This document shows, one piece after another, positions 1-7,474 of a stretch of DNA of 18,700 nucleotides. The notes beneath the pieces are model-generated. The model was not told the DNA's origin and searched no databases. It saw only the letters and a program-made list of their open reading frames with translations. Source of the DNA: Sva-07 sp031398325 (GTDB lineage: Bacteria; Actinomycetota; Acidimicrobiia; Acidimicrobiales; Ilumatobacteraceae); assembly GCA_031398325.1 (NCBI GenBank), contig JANNNB010000010.1:1-18700 (forward strand), in the 5' to 3' direction. Position 1 is the first letter of the stretch, and each line of letters begins with the position of its first letter. A program made the translations under genes and the position numbers.

Positions 1-1572
1 GTCACCCTGGTCGCCTCGATCATCCTCGGCGTCGCGGCGTTCAAGGCCATCGACCTCAACCCGGCGCTCGGCCTCATCTTCCCGCTGGCCGCTCGCGCCA
101 TCGGCGTCATCGCGTCCATCATCGGCATCTTCTTCGTGAAGGCCAAGGAGGGCGAGACCAACGCTCTCAAGCCGATCAACAAGGGCTTCCTCGTCGCCGG
201 CTCGCTGACGCTGATCGGCACGCTGATCGTGTCGCTCGCGTATGTGAAGGGCACCGTCGGCTGGAAGTGCCTCGGTGCCGTCGTCATCGGCCTCATCCTG
301 GCCCAGGCCGTCAGCCGCCTGACCGAGTACTTCACCGGCACCGAGCACCGACCGGTGCAGGAGATCGCCGAAGCCACCCGCACCGGTCCGGCCACAACCG
401 TGCTGTCCGGTACGGCGTTGGGCATGGAGTCGTCGGTGTACGCGATCGTCGCCATCGCCATCGCCATCGGTTCCGCCATGGCCCTCGGCGGCGGCAACCT
501 GCAGTTCTCCTTCTACATGGTCGCCCTCACCGGCATGGGCATGCTCGCCACCACCGGCGTGGTCGTCTCCGAGGACACGTTCGGCCCGGTGGCCGACAAT
601 GCCGCGGGCATCGCCGAGATGTCGGGCGAGTTCTCCGGTGAAGCCGAGAAGATCATGGTCAGCCTCGACGCCGTCGGCAACACCACCAAGGCCGTCACGA
701 AGGGGTTCGCCATCGGTTCTGCCGTCATCGCCTCGGTGGCGTTGTTCGCCAGCTTCATCGAGACCGCAGCGGGCGAGACGCTCAGCAGCGAGACCGTCGA
801 GTCGTTGAACAAGACCGCCCGCGGCGTGTTCGACACGATCCCGATCAACGTCGCCGACCCGAAGGTCTTCATCGGCCTCCTGATCGGTGGCTCGATCAGC
901 TTCCTGTTCTCGGCGCTCGCCATCCGCGCCGTCGGCCGCACCGCCGGCGTCGTCGTGCAGGAGGTCCGCAACCAGTTCGCCGACGGCAAGATCATGTCCG
1001 GCGAGCGCAAGCCGGACTACGGCCCCGTCATCGACATCTGCACCAAGGCGTCGCTGCGTGAACTCGTCACCCCGGCGCTGCTCGCCGTGCTCACCCCGGT
1101 GATCATCGGCTTCGGCATCGGCTACGTCGCCCTCGGTGCGTTCCTGGCGGCCGTGATCCTCACCGGCCAGCTGATGGCCAACTACCTCTCCAACTCAGGT
1201 GGAGCCTGGGACAATGCCAAGAAGTACATCGAGGACGGGCACGAGGGCGGCAAAGGCTCCGAGTCGCACAAGGCTGCGGTCATCGGCGACACCGTCGGTG
1301 ATCCGTTCAAGGACACCGCAGGCCCGGCGCTCAACCCGCTGATCAAGGTGATGAACCTGGTGTCGCTGTTGATCCTGCCGGCGATCATCGCCCTGTCGGA
1401 GATCGACGACGACAACGTGATCGTGTCCACGCCGAAGCCAGCCGCACTGGTCATCGCCGGCGTGTCGCTGGTGGTCCTGATCATCTCGATCGCCTACTCG
1501 AAGCGGGCGACCGGCGGCCTCGACGTCAGCGAGGATTCCACGCCGGCGACGAGTTCCGCGACCTCCGCGTAG
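1..1572 (+). CDS. hppA: Membrane-bound proton-translocating pyrophosphatase, C-terminal part (5' end outside window)
   Basis: The reading frame is open from the first base, so the gene starts upstream; 523 codons are visible of a family usually about 700 residues or longer. The product hydrolyses pyrophosphate and pumps H+ across the cytoplasmic membrane. Visible signatures are many hydrophobic helices, the segment MLATTGVVVSEDTFGPVADN (from about 541) and the conserved GDTVGDPFKDTAGP loop (1285-1326), which belongs to the Mg-PPi site. The motif GNTTKAVTKG has Lys at 688-690 and Thr three residues later; in this family that pair marks the K+-independent type, whereas K+-dependent pumps carry Ala at the Lys position. 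The C-terminus is a short polar tail rich in Ser, Thr and Ala. A hairpin follows the stop. Family assignment is very secure; H+ rather than Na+ transport follows from the K+-independent type. Confidence 0.96.
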   Translation, partial: VTLVASIILGVAAFKAIDLNPALGLIFPLAARAIGVIASIIGIFFVKAKEGETNALKPINKGFLVAGSLTLIGTLIVSLAYVKGTVGWKCLGAVVIGLILAQAVSRLTEYFTGTEHRPVQEIAEATRTGPATTVLSGTALGMESSVYAIVAIAIAIGSAMALGGGNLQFSFYMVALTGMGMLATTGVVVSEDTFGPVADNAAGIAEMSGEFSGEAEKIMVSLDAVGNTTKAVTKGFAIGSAVIASVALFASFIETAAGETLSSETVESLNKTARGVFDTIPINVADPKVFIGLLIGGSISFLFSALAIRAVGRTAGVVVQEVRNQFADGKIMSGERKPDYGPVIDICTKASLRELVTPALLAVLTPVIIGFGIGYVALGAFLAAVILTGQLMANYLSNSGGAWDNAKKYIEDGHEGGKGSESHKAAVIGDTVGDPFKDTAGPALNPLIKVMNLVSLLILPAIIALSEIDDDNVIVSTPKPAALVIAGVSLVVLIISIAYSKRATGGLDVSEDSTPATSSATSA

Positions 1573-1577
1573 CCTCT

Positions 1578-1614
1578 ATCACCTTGCGCGTCGAGTCCCG
1601 GCGCGCGAGGTGAT
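1578..1614 (+). terminator. Hairpin after hppA, possible terminator
   Basis: The 13-nt arms ATCACCTTGCGCG (1578-1590) and CGCGCGAGGTGAT (1602-1614) pair throughout, with one U-G wobble, around an 11-nt loop. It begins 5 nt after the hppA stop and ends before the DedA ribosome-binding site. No U-tract follows, so it may be a processing or 3'-stabilising stem rather than an intrinsic terminator. Confidence 0.5.
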
Positions 1615-1641
1615 GCTGCGAATGGCGAAGGAGAACACGAC

Positions 1642-2271
1642 ATGACCGAGTGGGTCACTGACATCGTTGACCGGCTCGGATACATCGGCGTCGCGTTCCT
1701 GGTCGCGCTGGAGAGTGTGTTCCCGCCGATCCCATCCGAGCTGATCCTCCCGCTGGCCGGCTTCGTGGCAGGCCAAGGTGACGCCAACTTCCTCGGCATG
1801 GTGCTCGCGGCAACCATCGGATCGCTCATCGGCGCGTGGATCCTCTACGGCATCTCGGCCGCGATCGGCCCGGAACGTCTGCACCGGTTCATCGCCAATT
1901 ACGGCCGGTGGTTCGGTGTCAAGGAATCAGATCTGGTGCGCGCCGAGGAGTGGTTCGACCGGCGGTCGACCTACGCCGTGTTGTTCGGCCGATGCGTCCC
2001 GCTGATCCGGTCGATCGTGTCGGTCCCCGCGGGATTCCGGCGCATGCCGATCGTGCGATTCACGCTCGCGACCATCGCCGGCAGCCTCGTGTGGAACTTC
2101 GCCCTCATCGGTGGTGGCGCTCTGCTCGGCGAGCGCTGGGAAGAACTCGGTGACTACGTCGCAGTGCTCCAGTGGCTCGTGATCGTCGTGATCGTGGCTG
2201 CGGTCGGCTGGTTCCTGTGGACACGACTCATTCGTCCAAAGCTCACCGGTCGACGATCTGCCGGTCAGTGA
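1642..2271 (+). CDS. DedA/VTT family membrane protein
   Basis: This 209-residue protein has the DedA (SNARE-associated, VTT domain) layout. E24 in the first hydrophobic segment is followed by the re-entrant motif PPIPSE (28-33) and LPLAGFVAG. A second amphipathic stretch carries G116-R117, P120, R123 and P129-A130-G131 (FGRCVPLIRSIVSVPAGF), then RMP and further membrane helices to about residue 194. The tail is basic and cytosolic-looking. DedA proteins sit in the inner membrane; bacterial members support envelope integrity and membrane potential, and some are implicated in flipping undecaprenyl phosphate or phospholipids. Which one applies here cannot be read from the sequence. AAGGAGA (1628-1634) with a 7-nt spacer supports the start. 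It lies 69 nt after hppA and may be independently transcribed. Confidence 0.93.
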   Translation: MTEWVTDIVDRLGYIGVAFLVALESVFPPIPSELILPLAGFVAGQGDANFLGMVLAATIGSLIGAWILYGISAAIGPERLHRFIANYGRWFGVKESDLVRAEEWFDRRSTYAVLFGRCVPLIRSIVSVPAGFRRMPIVRFTLATIAGSLVWNFALIGGGALLGERWEELGDYVAVLQWLVIVVIVAAVGWFLWTRLIRPKLTGRRSAGQ

Positions 2272-2291
2272 ACCAGACGATGGGCGTGCGA

Positions 2292-2368
2292 TGGCAGATC
2301 GGCTACCGCCTCGTGGGACCATCGACGTCGGGCGGTTGACCGGTTTCCACGACCGAGCCGATCTGCCA
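2292..2368. repeat. Long inverted repeat in the gap before the glycine-zipper gene
   Basis: Perfect 13-nt arms TGGCAGATCGGCT (2292-2304) and AGCCGATCTGCCA (2356-2368) enclose 51 nt. Inside, TCGTGG (2311-2316) pairs with CCACGA (2347-2352); as an alternative, ACCGCC (2305-2310) pairs with GGCGGT (2331-2336). The whole 77 nt can fold as one long stem. It fills most of the 138-nt gap between the DedA stop and the next gene, whose ribosome-binding site lies 28 nt downstream. It could be a terminator for the DedA gene, a structured leader, a small RNA or a protein-binding site. No U-tract follows on the + strand. Confidence 0.6.
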
Positions 2369-2409
2369 CAATGTTCGATCATCCGGGCGGTCCCTGAAAG
2401 GAACACGAA

Positions 2410-2916
2410 ATGGCACACACACCCCAAGAAGTCGCGGCTCACGCTGTCGACGATGAGATCATCACCGCTGGCGTCTTCCAAGCTCGCGGCGCGACGCTGA
2501 AGGTGATGATGGGGGCAGGTGCCGGCTCCTCCGTCGGCAACTTGATCGGAGGCGGGCTGGGCGATGCGATCGGTCTCGGCGTCGGTGCCCTCGCCGGCAA
2601 CGCAGCGAGCGGCGAGGACGGGGTCTTTCGCTGGCTGGTCGCAGTGAGCCCGACGCGCGTCTATGTGTTCGAGCCGACCGCAGGGCGCAGCCCTGGCGCA
2701 CAGGCGGACGAGATCCGCAAGGGAGACGTCCGTCTGATCTACGCCTTCGAGCGTGAGCACCTCGAGGTCACCGTGAAGTCGCGACTGAACGTTCGGGTCC
2801 TGATCCTCGAAGACATGCCGACGGGCGAGAAGATCGAGCTCGAAGGTAACCGGATCGGGTGGTCGAACGCCAAGGAAGTCGTCAAGGCGCTCGTCGCGCA
2901 CGACCACGACACCTGA
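2410..2916 (+). CDS. Glycine-zipper protein with a beta-rich C-terminal domain, unknown function
   Basis: I do not recognise a named family for this 168-residue protein. Residues 1-30 are polar. Residues 35-68 form a Gly/Ala-rich stretch with repeated GxxxG spacing, typical of a glycine zipper that packs as a helical hairpin in or on a membrane. From about residue 72 to 163 a run of short beta-strand-like segments ends in an amphipathic helix (SNAKEVVKALVAH). That pattern is reminiscent of bacterial PH-like or GRAM-like domains, but this is inference from the strand pattern only. There is no signal peptide. AAAGGA (2397-2402), 7 nt before the ATG, supports the start. The gene follows the 77-nt inverted repeat and converges on the hydrolase gene 30 nt away. 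Confidence 0.8.
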   Translation: MAHTPQEVAAHAVDDEIITAGVFQARGATLKVMMGAGAGSSVGNLIGGGLGDAIGLGVGALAGNAASGEDGVFRWLVAVSPTRVYVFEPTAGRSPGAQADEIRKGDVRLIYAFEREHLEVTVKSRLNVRVLILEDMPTGEKIELEGNRIGWSNAKEVVKALVAHDHDT

Positions 2917-2946
2917 ACGACGGTCGCCGACGACGGGACGGTCGCC

Positions 2947-3630
2947 CTATGCGGGCAGGCCGTCGACGAACGCGCCGACGATGTCGGCGACCTCGCTCGC
3001 ATGAGAGTCCTCGTGCATCGAGTGGCCTCCACCATCGATGACGACGAGCCGGGCATCGGGCATCTTCCGTTGCAGGTACTCGCCGGCACCCGTGTACTCG
3101 GGTCGGTCGTCGCCACCGGCGAGGACGAGGGTCGGCGTCGTCATCTGAGCGAGCCGATCCATGACGACGGAGTCCTCCTGCAAGTTCAGCGTCGTCACCT
3201 GTTCGGGCACACCGAAGCGATGTGCATTCCGCTTCGAGCGCTCGTTCCACTCCTCGCGCTTGACCGGGTCGCGGTAGCCCGGACCGGTGTTGATCACGAC
3301 GATCCCTCGTGTCGCATCAGGTCGTGTGGCTGCGAACGCCAATGCCAGGTACCCGCCGAGAGAGTGACCGACCAACACCGCCGGCGTCTGGACGTCGGCG
3401 AGGAGCTCGCTGAGCACGTCGTCGATGTCGTCGAGCGCCCGATCACGGGTGTATTCGGCGGGGTCCTCGGGGACGGGCGACTGGCCGTGTCCGAGAAGAT
3501 CGATCGCCACCACGGTGAAGCGGTCGTCGAGGAGATCCATGCAGGCGTTCCACGAGACGGCGGACATTCCGAGGCCATGGATGAAGACGAGGGGTGGTCC
3601 TGATCCGCGTCGAACGGCATTGAGTCGCAT
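2947..3630 (-). CDS. Alpha/beta hydrolase
   Basis: This is a 227-residue alpha/beta-hydrolase-fold enzyme without a signal peptide. It has the oxyanion-loop HG at 18-19 (FIHGLGMS), strand-loop AIDLLGHGQS, nucleophile elbow GHSLGG with Ser90, probable acid Asp174 or Asp175 in VLAGGDD, and catalytic His203 in GGGHSMHED. The cap between about residues 120 and 160 is short and charged. The substrate cannot be predicted; carboxylesterase, lactonase or C-C hydrolase are all possible. The ATG at 3630 is chosen over an upstream in-frame ATG at 3735, because the extra 35 residues look non-coding, the fold starts at once with MRLNAVRRGSGPPLVFIHG, and a TACGGT hexamer lies 8 nt before 3630. It is divergent from the DUF2630 gene. 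Confidence 0.9.
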   Translation of the reverse strand: MRLNAVRRGSGPPLVFIHGLGMSAVSWNACMDLLDDRFTVVAIDLLGHGQSPVPEDPAEYTRDRALDDIDDVLSELLADVQTPAVLVGHSLGGYLALAFAATRPDATRGIVVINTGPGYRDPVKREEWNERSKRNAHRFGVPEQVTTLNLQEDSVVMDRLAQMTTPTLVLAGGDDRPEYTGAGEYLQRKMPDARLVVIDGGGHSMHEDSHASEVADIVGAFVDGLPA

Positions 3631-3638
3631 GACGTCGG

Positions 3639-3644
3639 ACCGTA
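3639..3644 (-). promoter_or_regulatory. Candidate -10 box for a leaderless hydrolase mRNA
   Basis: On the minus strand TACGGT ends 8 nt before the ATG at 3630, and no Shine-Dalgarno sequence is present. It fits the TAnnnT pattern seen before several other genes here. No clear -35 box is visible. Confidence 0.4.
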
Positions 3645-3757
3645 TCGACTCGCCGCCGCTGTCCCGAAACCGTTCGAAGCTCGTCCGCCTCGATTCGCTG
3701 CGATGGCACCCGTGACGCTCGAGGTCTGCGAACATGGGCGCAACCTGAGGAGATCAC

Positions 3758-4000
3758 ATGAACGATGACGAGATCGTCCGACGAATCCACCAGCTGGTCG
3801 AGGACGAGCACCGGCTGAACGCCGAACACAAGGGAGAATTCGCGAGCGACGAGGACCGACGCCGGATGAGCGAGCTCGAAGTCGCGCTCGACCAGTGCTG
3901 GGACCTGCTGCGCCAGCGCCGGGCACGTCGCGAAGCCGGGCTCTCGCCCGATGATGCCGCAGTGCGGCCGGAGGGTGTCGTCGAGGGTTACCAGCAGTGA
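3758..4000 (+). CDS. DUF2630 family protein
   Basis: This 80-residue, highly charged, mainly helical protein matches the DUF2630 family of small actinobacterial proteins. It starts with MNDDEIVRRIHQLVEDEH, has the central signature LEVALDQCWDLLRQRRARREAG (about residues 44-65, with a conserved Cys in QCWD), and ends in VRPEGVVEGYQQ. It has no membrane segment or signal peptide and is probably a cytosolic coiled-coil or helical bundle. No biochemical function is established for the family. GAGGAG at 3747-3752, 5 nt before the ATG, supports the start. Its neighbours share no evident pathway with it. Confidence 0.9.
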   Translation: MNDDEIVRRIHQLVEDEHRLNAEHKGEFASDEDRRRMSELEVALDQCWDLLRQRRARREAGLSPDDAAVRPEGVVEGYQQ

Positions 4001-4129
4001 GTTCATCACACTGACTTCTTCTCACGGTGTTCATCGTCCGTTCAAGGCCCGCAATCACGCGATCCATAGGGTCGGCGGGGTGGGGAACCGGCGCAGTGCA
4101 ACGGAAAGCCGAGCATCAGAGGTCGTGCG

Positions 4130-5761
4130 ATGAGCGCACAGGCGACGGCCGCAGGTGCTCGGGTCATCACCGACCTTCCGGCGAACGCTCGATCGCGCTG
4201 GCACGTCGATCAGATGGTCACGAAGCAGATCGAGGTCGACGGTCGGCCCGCCTCCTATTCGTCGGGAGGTCGTGGCTTGCCGGTGCTCTTCCTCCACGGA
4301 TGGGGCCTCGATCACCGGGCCTACCAACGATCTCTGCGTCGTCTGACCGCCCGCGGATGCCGAGTGATCGCACCGTCGCTGCCCGGGTTCGGCGGCACGG
4401 CAGCACTTCCGTTCGCCCGGCGCAACATCACCGAGTATGCGGCGTGGGTCAACGCGTTCGTCGAGGCGGTCGGGGTGACCGACCCCATGGTGGTTCTCGG
4501 GCACAGCTTTGGCGGGGGAGTTGCCACCAAGTTCGTGCACGACCATCCCGACCGGGCTCGATACCTCGTCGCGGTCAACTCGGTCGGTGATCCGCGAGTG
4601 TTCGTGGGCAATCTGCTGTCACGTGTCGGCGACGTCCGACCGCGCAACGTCCTCGAGCCGCTGGTGCAGTTCGTCCTGCCGAACTCGTCGGGAGCGACGG
4701 CTCGGCTGATCCCGCGGATCTTCGTCGGCAACGTTCTGCGTGACCCGGTGGCGATGGCCGATGCAGCGCGCGTCGCGATGACCGCCGATCTCTCCGCAGA
4801 GATGGCCGCCGTGGCCGAACGCGGCGTCCCGACGCTCGTGTTGTGGAGCGACGGGGACGGGGTCATCCCGATGTCTGCCTTCGACACCTTCTGCTCGACG
4901 TTCGGATCCGACGGGCAGGTGGTCGCGGGTGGTCATTCGTGGCTGCTCGCCCGGCCGGACGTGTTCGGACAGGTGCTCGACAATGTGGTGCAGGTCCAGA
5001 AGACCCAGCACTACGAGCAGGTCGCCACCACAAGCACGTCGCGGTTGCGGGCACTGTTGCGCGAGACGACCCTGTCGCCGGCGGTGACACGCCGACTGCT
5101 CGCCGGAGCTTCGCCGCTGTGGGTGCTCAGCGCTCCTCCGGCCGTGCTGGCCGGTGACCTCGCCCTGTGTCACCCGAAGCTGCGCAAGAACGAGGTGCGC
5201 GCTGTCGCTCGCCCCATGAAGGCACCGAACATGTACCGGCTCACCGTGGTGGCGCGCGACCGGTCGGGCCTCCTCGCGGACACCGCAGCGATCATCGCCG
5301 GCGTGGGCGCATCGGTCGTCTTCGCGTCGGCGATGACCTGGGCCGGCGACGAGTCGGCCATGCATGCGCTGACGGTTCGCTGCGATGCCGGACTCGACGA
5401 GCACCAGTGGGAGCTCATCGGCGACCGGTTGCGGGCATCGGCGAGCGGCGGGACGGCGCCGATGAGTTTCGTGCCGAGCGGACGGGCCGACGTCGTCGTC
5501 ACCGGTGAAGGCGACGGCAGGTCGGTCGTGCGTGTCACTGCCCCTGATCGCATCGGGCTCCTGTCGGCGGTGTGCAGGTGGTTTGCCGAACACGACATCT
5601 CGGTCGAGGCCGCGAGCATCTCGACGGTCGACGGGGTGGCCAAGGACGTGTTCCTCGTCGACGGCGACTGCGACGTCGACGGCCTGGCGCACCACCTCAG
5701 CGGACAGCGAGCACATCCGCTGCGCGTGTTCTCGAACGCGATCTGCCCCCTTCACCGCTGA
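4130..5761 (+). CDS. Alpha/beta hydrolase fused to GlnD-like tandem ACT domains
   Basis: This 543-residue protein has two parts. Residues about 30-290 are an alpha/beta hydrolase: oxyanion HG at 56-57 (FLHGWG), nucleophile Ser126 in GHSFGG, probable acid Asp243 in LWSDGDGVIP and His269 in GGHSW. A linker (about 300-365, including WVLSAPPAVLAGDLALCHP) resembles the segment before the ACT domains of uridylyltransferase GlnD. Two ACT domains follow: about 369-440, starting YRLTVVARDRSGLLADTAAIIA, and 466-540, starting VVRVTAPDRIGLLSAV. The nucleotidyltransferase and HD domains of GlnD are absent. ACT pairs usually bind amino acids, so ligand control of the hydrolase is inferred. The start at 4130 has a weak AGAGG (4118-4122); ATG 4214 (MVTKQIEVDGR) is a credible alternative. 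acdS follows 34 nt downstream. Confidence 0.88.
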   Translation: MSAQATAAGARVITDLPANARSRWHVDQMVTKQIEVDGRPASYSSGGRGLPVLFLHGWGLDHRAYQRSLRRLTARGCRVIAPSLPGFGGTAALPFARRNITEYAAWVNAFVEAVGVTDPMVVLGHSFGGGVATKFVHDHPDRARYLVAVNSVGDPRVFVGNLLSRVGDVRPRNVLEPLVQFVLPNSSGATARLIPRIFVGNVLRDPVAMADAARVAMTADLSAEMAAVAERGVPTLVLWSDGDGVIPMSAFDTFCSTFGSDGQVVAGGHSWLLARPDVFGQVLDNVVQVQKTQHYEQVATTSTSRLRALLRETTLSPAVTRRLLAGASPLWVLSAPPAVLAGDLALCHPKLRKNEVRAVARPMKAPNMYRLTVVARDRSGLLADTAAIIAGVGASVVFASAMTWAGDESAMHALTVRCDAGLDEHQWELIGDRLRASASGGTAPMSFVPSGRADVVVTGEGDGRSVVRVTAPDRIGLLSAVCRWFAEHDISVEAASISTVDGVAKDVFLVDGDCDVDGLAHHLSGQRAHPLRVFSNAICPLHR

Positions 5762-5783
5762 GCGCAGTGGACGAAGCGGCGCG

Positions 5784-5789
5784 TATGGT
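5784..5789 (+). promoter_or_regulatory. Candidate -10 box for leaderless acdS mRNA
   Basis: TATGGT ends 6 nt before the acdS ATG, in the 34-nt gap after the preceding stop. There is no Shine-Dalgarno sequence. The spacing would put the transcription start on or next to the A of the ATG. It implies that acdS can be transcribed separately from the upstream fusion gene. Confidence 0.5.
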
Positions 5790-5795
5790 GCGGCG

Positions 5796-6815
5796 ATGAG
5801 CATCGAGGACTTCCGTCGCGAACCGCTGCTGTTCGGACCGTCGCCGATCCATCCGCTCCGACGACTGAGTGAGGCACTCGGTGGTCAGGTCGAGATCTGG
5901 GCGAAACGTGAGGACTGCAACTCGGGGATCGCGTTCGGTGGCAACAAGGTCCGCAAGTTGGAGTATCTCGTCGCCGAAGCCCTCGACACCGGGTGCGACA
6001 CGCTCGTGTCCATCGGCGGCATCCAGTCGAACCACACCCGCCAGGTGACCGGGGTCGCCCGGTACCTCGGGCTCGGGTGCGTCACCGTGCAGGAGGGCTG
6101 GGTCGAATGGCCCGACCCGAACTACGACAAGGTCGGCAACATCCAACTCACACGGATCATGGGTGGCGACATCCGAATCGACCCGGCCGGGTTCGACATC
6201 GGCATTCGTGACAGCTGGAGGCGCGCCCTCGAATCGGTCCAGGAGGCGGGCGGCACGCCGTACGCCATCCCGGCCGGTGCTTCCGATCACCCGCTCGGTG
6301 GGCTCGGCTTCGCGAACTGGGCCCGCGAGGTGGCGGCCCAGGAGGCGGAACTCGACACGTTCTTCGACACGATCGTCGTCTGCACCGTGACCGGGTCGAG
6401 CCACGCCGGCATGATCGCGGGGTTCGCGCTCGAGGATCGCGACGATCGGCGCGTGATCGGGATCGACGCATCGGCGACTCTCGACAAGACGATCGACCAG
6501 GTCACCCGCATCGCCACGAACACGGCATCGGCGATCGGGCTCGGCCGTGCTCTGCGGTCCGACGAGATCACGGTGGCGCCCGGATACGAAGGGCCGGCGT
6601 ACGGCATCCCGGACCAACAGACCGTCGACGCCATCCACCTGGCCGCGCGGACCGAGGGCATGCTCACCGACCCGGTGTATGAGGGCAAATCGATGGCGGG
6701 CCTGATCGGCATGATCCGCTCCGGCGGGATTCCCGCCGGATCGCGGGTGCTCTACTGCCACCTCGGCGGACAGCCCGTCCTGTCGGCGTATGTCGGTTCG
6801 ATGGGCGACGTCTGA
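5796..6815 (+). CDS. acdS: 1-Aminocyclopropane-1-carboxylate (ACC) deaminase
   Basis: This PLP enzyme opens the ring of ACC to give 2-oxobutyrate and ammonia. Its 339 residues match the length of the Pseudomonas enzyme (338). PLP lysine K51 lies in FGGNKVRKLEYL, S78 in SIGGIQSNHTRQV, and Y295-E296 in GMLTDPVYEGKSM, with L323 in YCHLGG. These correspond to K51, S78, Y294, E295 and L322 of the characterised enzyme; the Glu and Leu separate true ACC deaminases from D-cysteine desulfhydrases of the same fold. The ATG at 5796 is chosen because an in-frame extension to 5505 lies inside the preceding gene and adds no family sequence. No lrp-type acdR regulator is adjacent. Convergent with the kinase gene, 39 nt away. 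Confidence 0.95.
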   Translation: MSIEDFRREPLLFGPSPIHPLRRLSEALGGQVEIWAKREDCNSGIAFGGNKVRKLEYLVAEALDTGCDTLVSIGGIQSNHTRQVTGVARYLGLGCVTVQEGWVEWPDPNYDKVGNIQLTRIMGGDIRIDPAGFDIGIRDSWRRALESVQEAGGTPYAIPAGASDHPLGGLGFANWAREVAAQEAELDTFFDTIVVCTVTGSSHAGMIAGFALEDRDDRRVIGIDASATLDKTIDQVTRIATNTASAIGLGRALRSDEITVAPGYEGPAYGIPDQQTVDAIHLAARTEGMLTDPVYEGKSMAGLIGMIRSGGIPAGSRVLYCHLGGQPVLSAYVGSMGDV

Positions 6816-6854
6816 TGCCGCGTGACGCGCGGGGACGTGGTCGGGGGCGGCCGA

Positions 6855-7436
6855 TCACCGTGCGCCCGACGCCGTCGAGCCCGACGGCGTCGGTCCCTCG
6901 CTCCCGAGGCGCTGGACCAGACGTTCCGCCTCGTCGTGGGAGCTCAGGCGCACGAAGTCGATGTGATCGAAACGGGGCGACGACATCGCTTCGGTGAAGC
7001 GGTCGAGGTACTTCGAGTGCTGTGTCCACGACCAGCGGATGATCGATTTGTTCGGATCCCATGAAGAGAGGTTCCGCAGAGGTTCGCGGTTGCCGTTCCA
7101 GAGCTCCTCGCGCCGAATCGTTCGGCGCAGGGTGCGCCCGATGACCTGTCGCATGATCCTCGACCGTGGCAGATCGAGCCAGACGACCGTGTCGGCACGC
7201 TCCCATACAGGGCCGTCCACCACGGCCACCCGATAGTTGCCGTCGATCACCCACTGTTCACGTGCCGCAATTGCCTCGATCTGGGCAAGGAACTCGTCGG
7301 GATCGATCGGTTGCCATCCTGGAAGGTGATGGATCGCGTCGAGTTCGACGTAGGCAACGTCGAGCGCTGCGGCAATTCGGCGCGCGAGCTGGGTCTTGCC
7401 CGAACCCGAGTTACCGACGACCGAGACCCGCTGCAC
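6855..7436 (-). CDS. P-loop kinase of the adenylate kinase-like / FlaR group
   Basis: This 193-residue P-loop NTPase starts almost at its Walker A motif, GNSGSGKT (residues 8-15). It continues with YVELDAIHHLPGW, WVIDGNYR and VWLDLPRS, the usual order in the small kinases annotated as adenylate kinase-like or DNA topology modulation protein FlaR. A basic stretch (RTLRRTIRREELWNGN) looks like the lid arginines. The likely activity is phosphoryl transfer from ATP; the acceptor is unknown. The start is uncertain. GTG at 7436 puts the P-loop at the usual place and has CATGAT 6 nt upstream. A longer form to 7523 would overlap the divergent dehydrogenase start and adds unrelated arginine-rich sequence. 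The C-terminal residues are low in complexity (Ser, Gly, Thr). Confidence 0.85.
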   Translation of the reverse strand: MQRVSVVGNSGSGKTQLARRIAAALDVAYVELDAIHHLPGWQPIDPDEFLAQIEAIAAREQWVIDGNYRVAVVDGPVWERADTVVWLDLPRSRIMRQVIGRTLRRTIRREELWNGNREPLRNLSSWDPNKSIIRWSWTQHSKYLDRFTEAMSSPRFDHIDFVRLSSHDEAERLVQRLGSEGPTPSGSTASGAR

Positions 7437-7474
7437 ACCACCATCATGGCGAACCAGAAGTCTCCCGAGCCGAG

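Noticed and set aside
1927..2907. Long minus-strand open frame opposite the DedA and glycine-zipper genes
   Set aside because: It overlaps two well-supported genes and the intergenic inverted repeat. Its product is arginine-, histidine- and aspartate-rich with no domain, as expected of a frame opposite high-G+C coding DNA.
2919..2946. Direct repeat GACGGTCGCC at 2919-2928 and 2937-2946
   Set aside because: Only two 10-nt copies in a 30-nt gap between convergent genes, G+C-rich and not extended; too short to call an element.
4001..4129. 129-nt gap before the hydrolase-ACT gene, with a possible TAGGGT box at 4067-4072
   Set aside because: There is no matching -35 box, no good inverted repeat and no small coding frame with a family match; a single TAnnnT hexamer 57 nt from the start is weak.
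5505..5795. N-terminal extension of acdS into the hydrolase-ACT gene
   Set aside because: The extra residues are a shifted reading of the second ACT domain. The ATG at 5796 gives exact family length.
4619..5803. 394-codon minus-strand open frame opposite the hydrolase-ACT gene
   Set aside because: The composition is typical of an antisense shadow and the opposite strand encodes clear domains.
5697..6761. 354-codon minus-strand open frame opposite acdS
   Set aside because: It is fully antisense to a gene with intact catalytic motifs, and the product has no recognisable domain.
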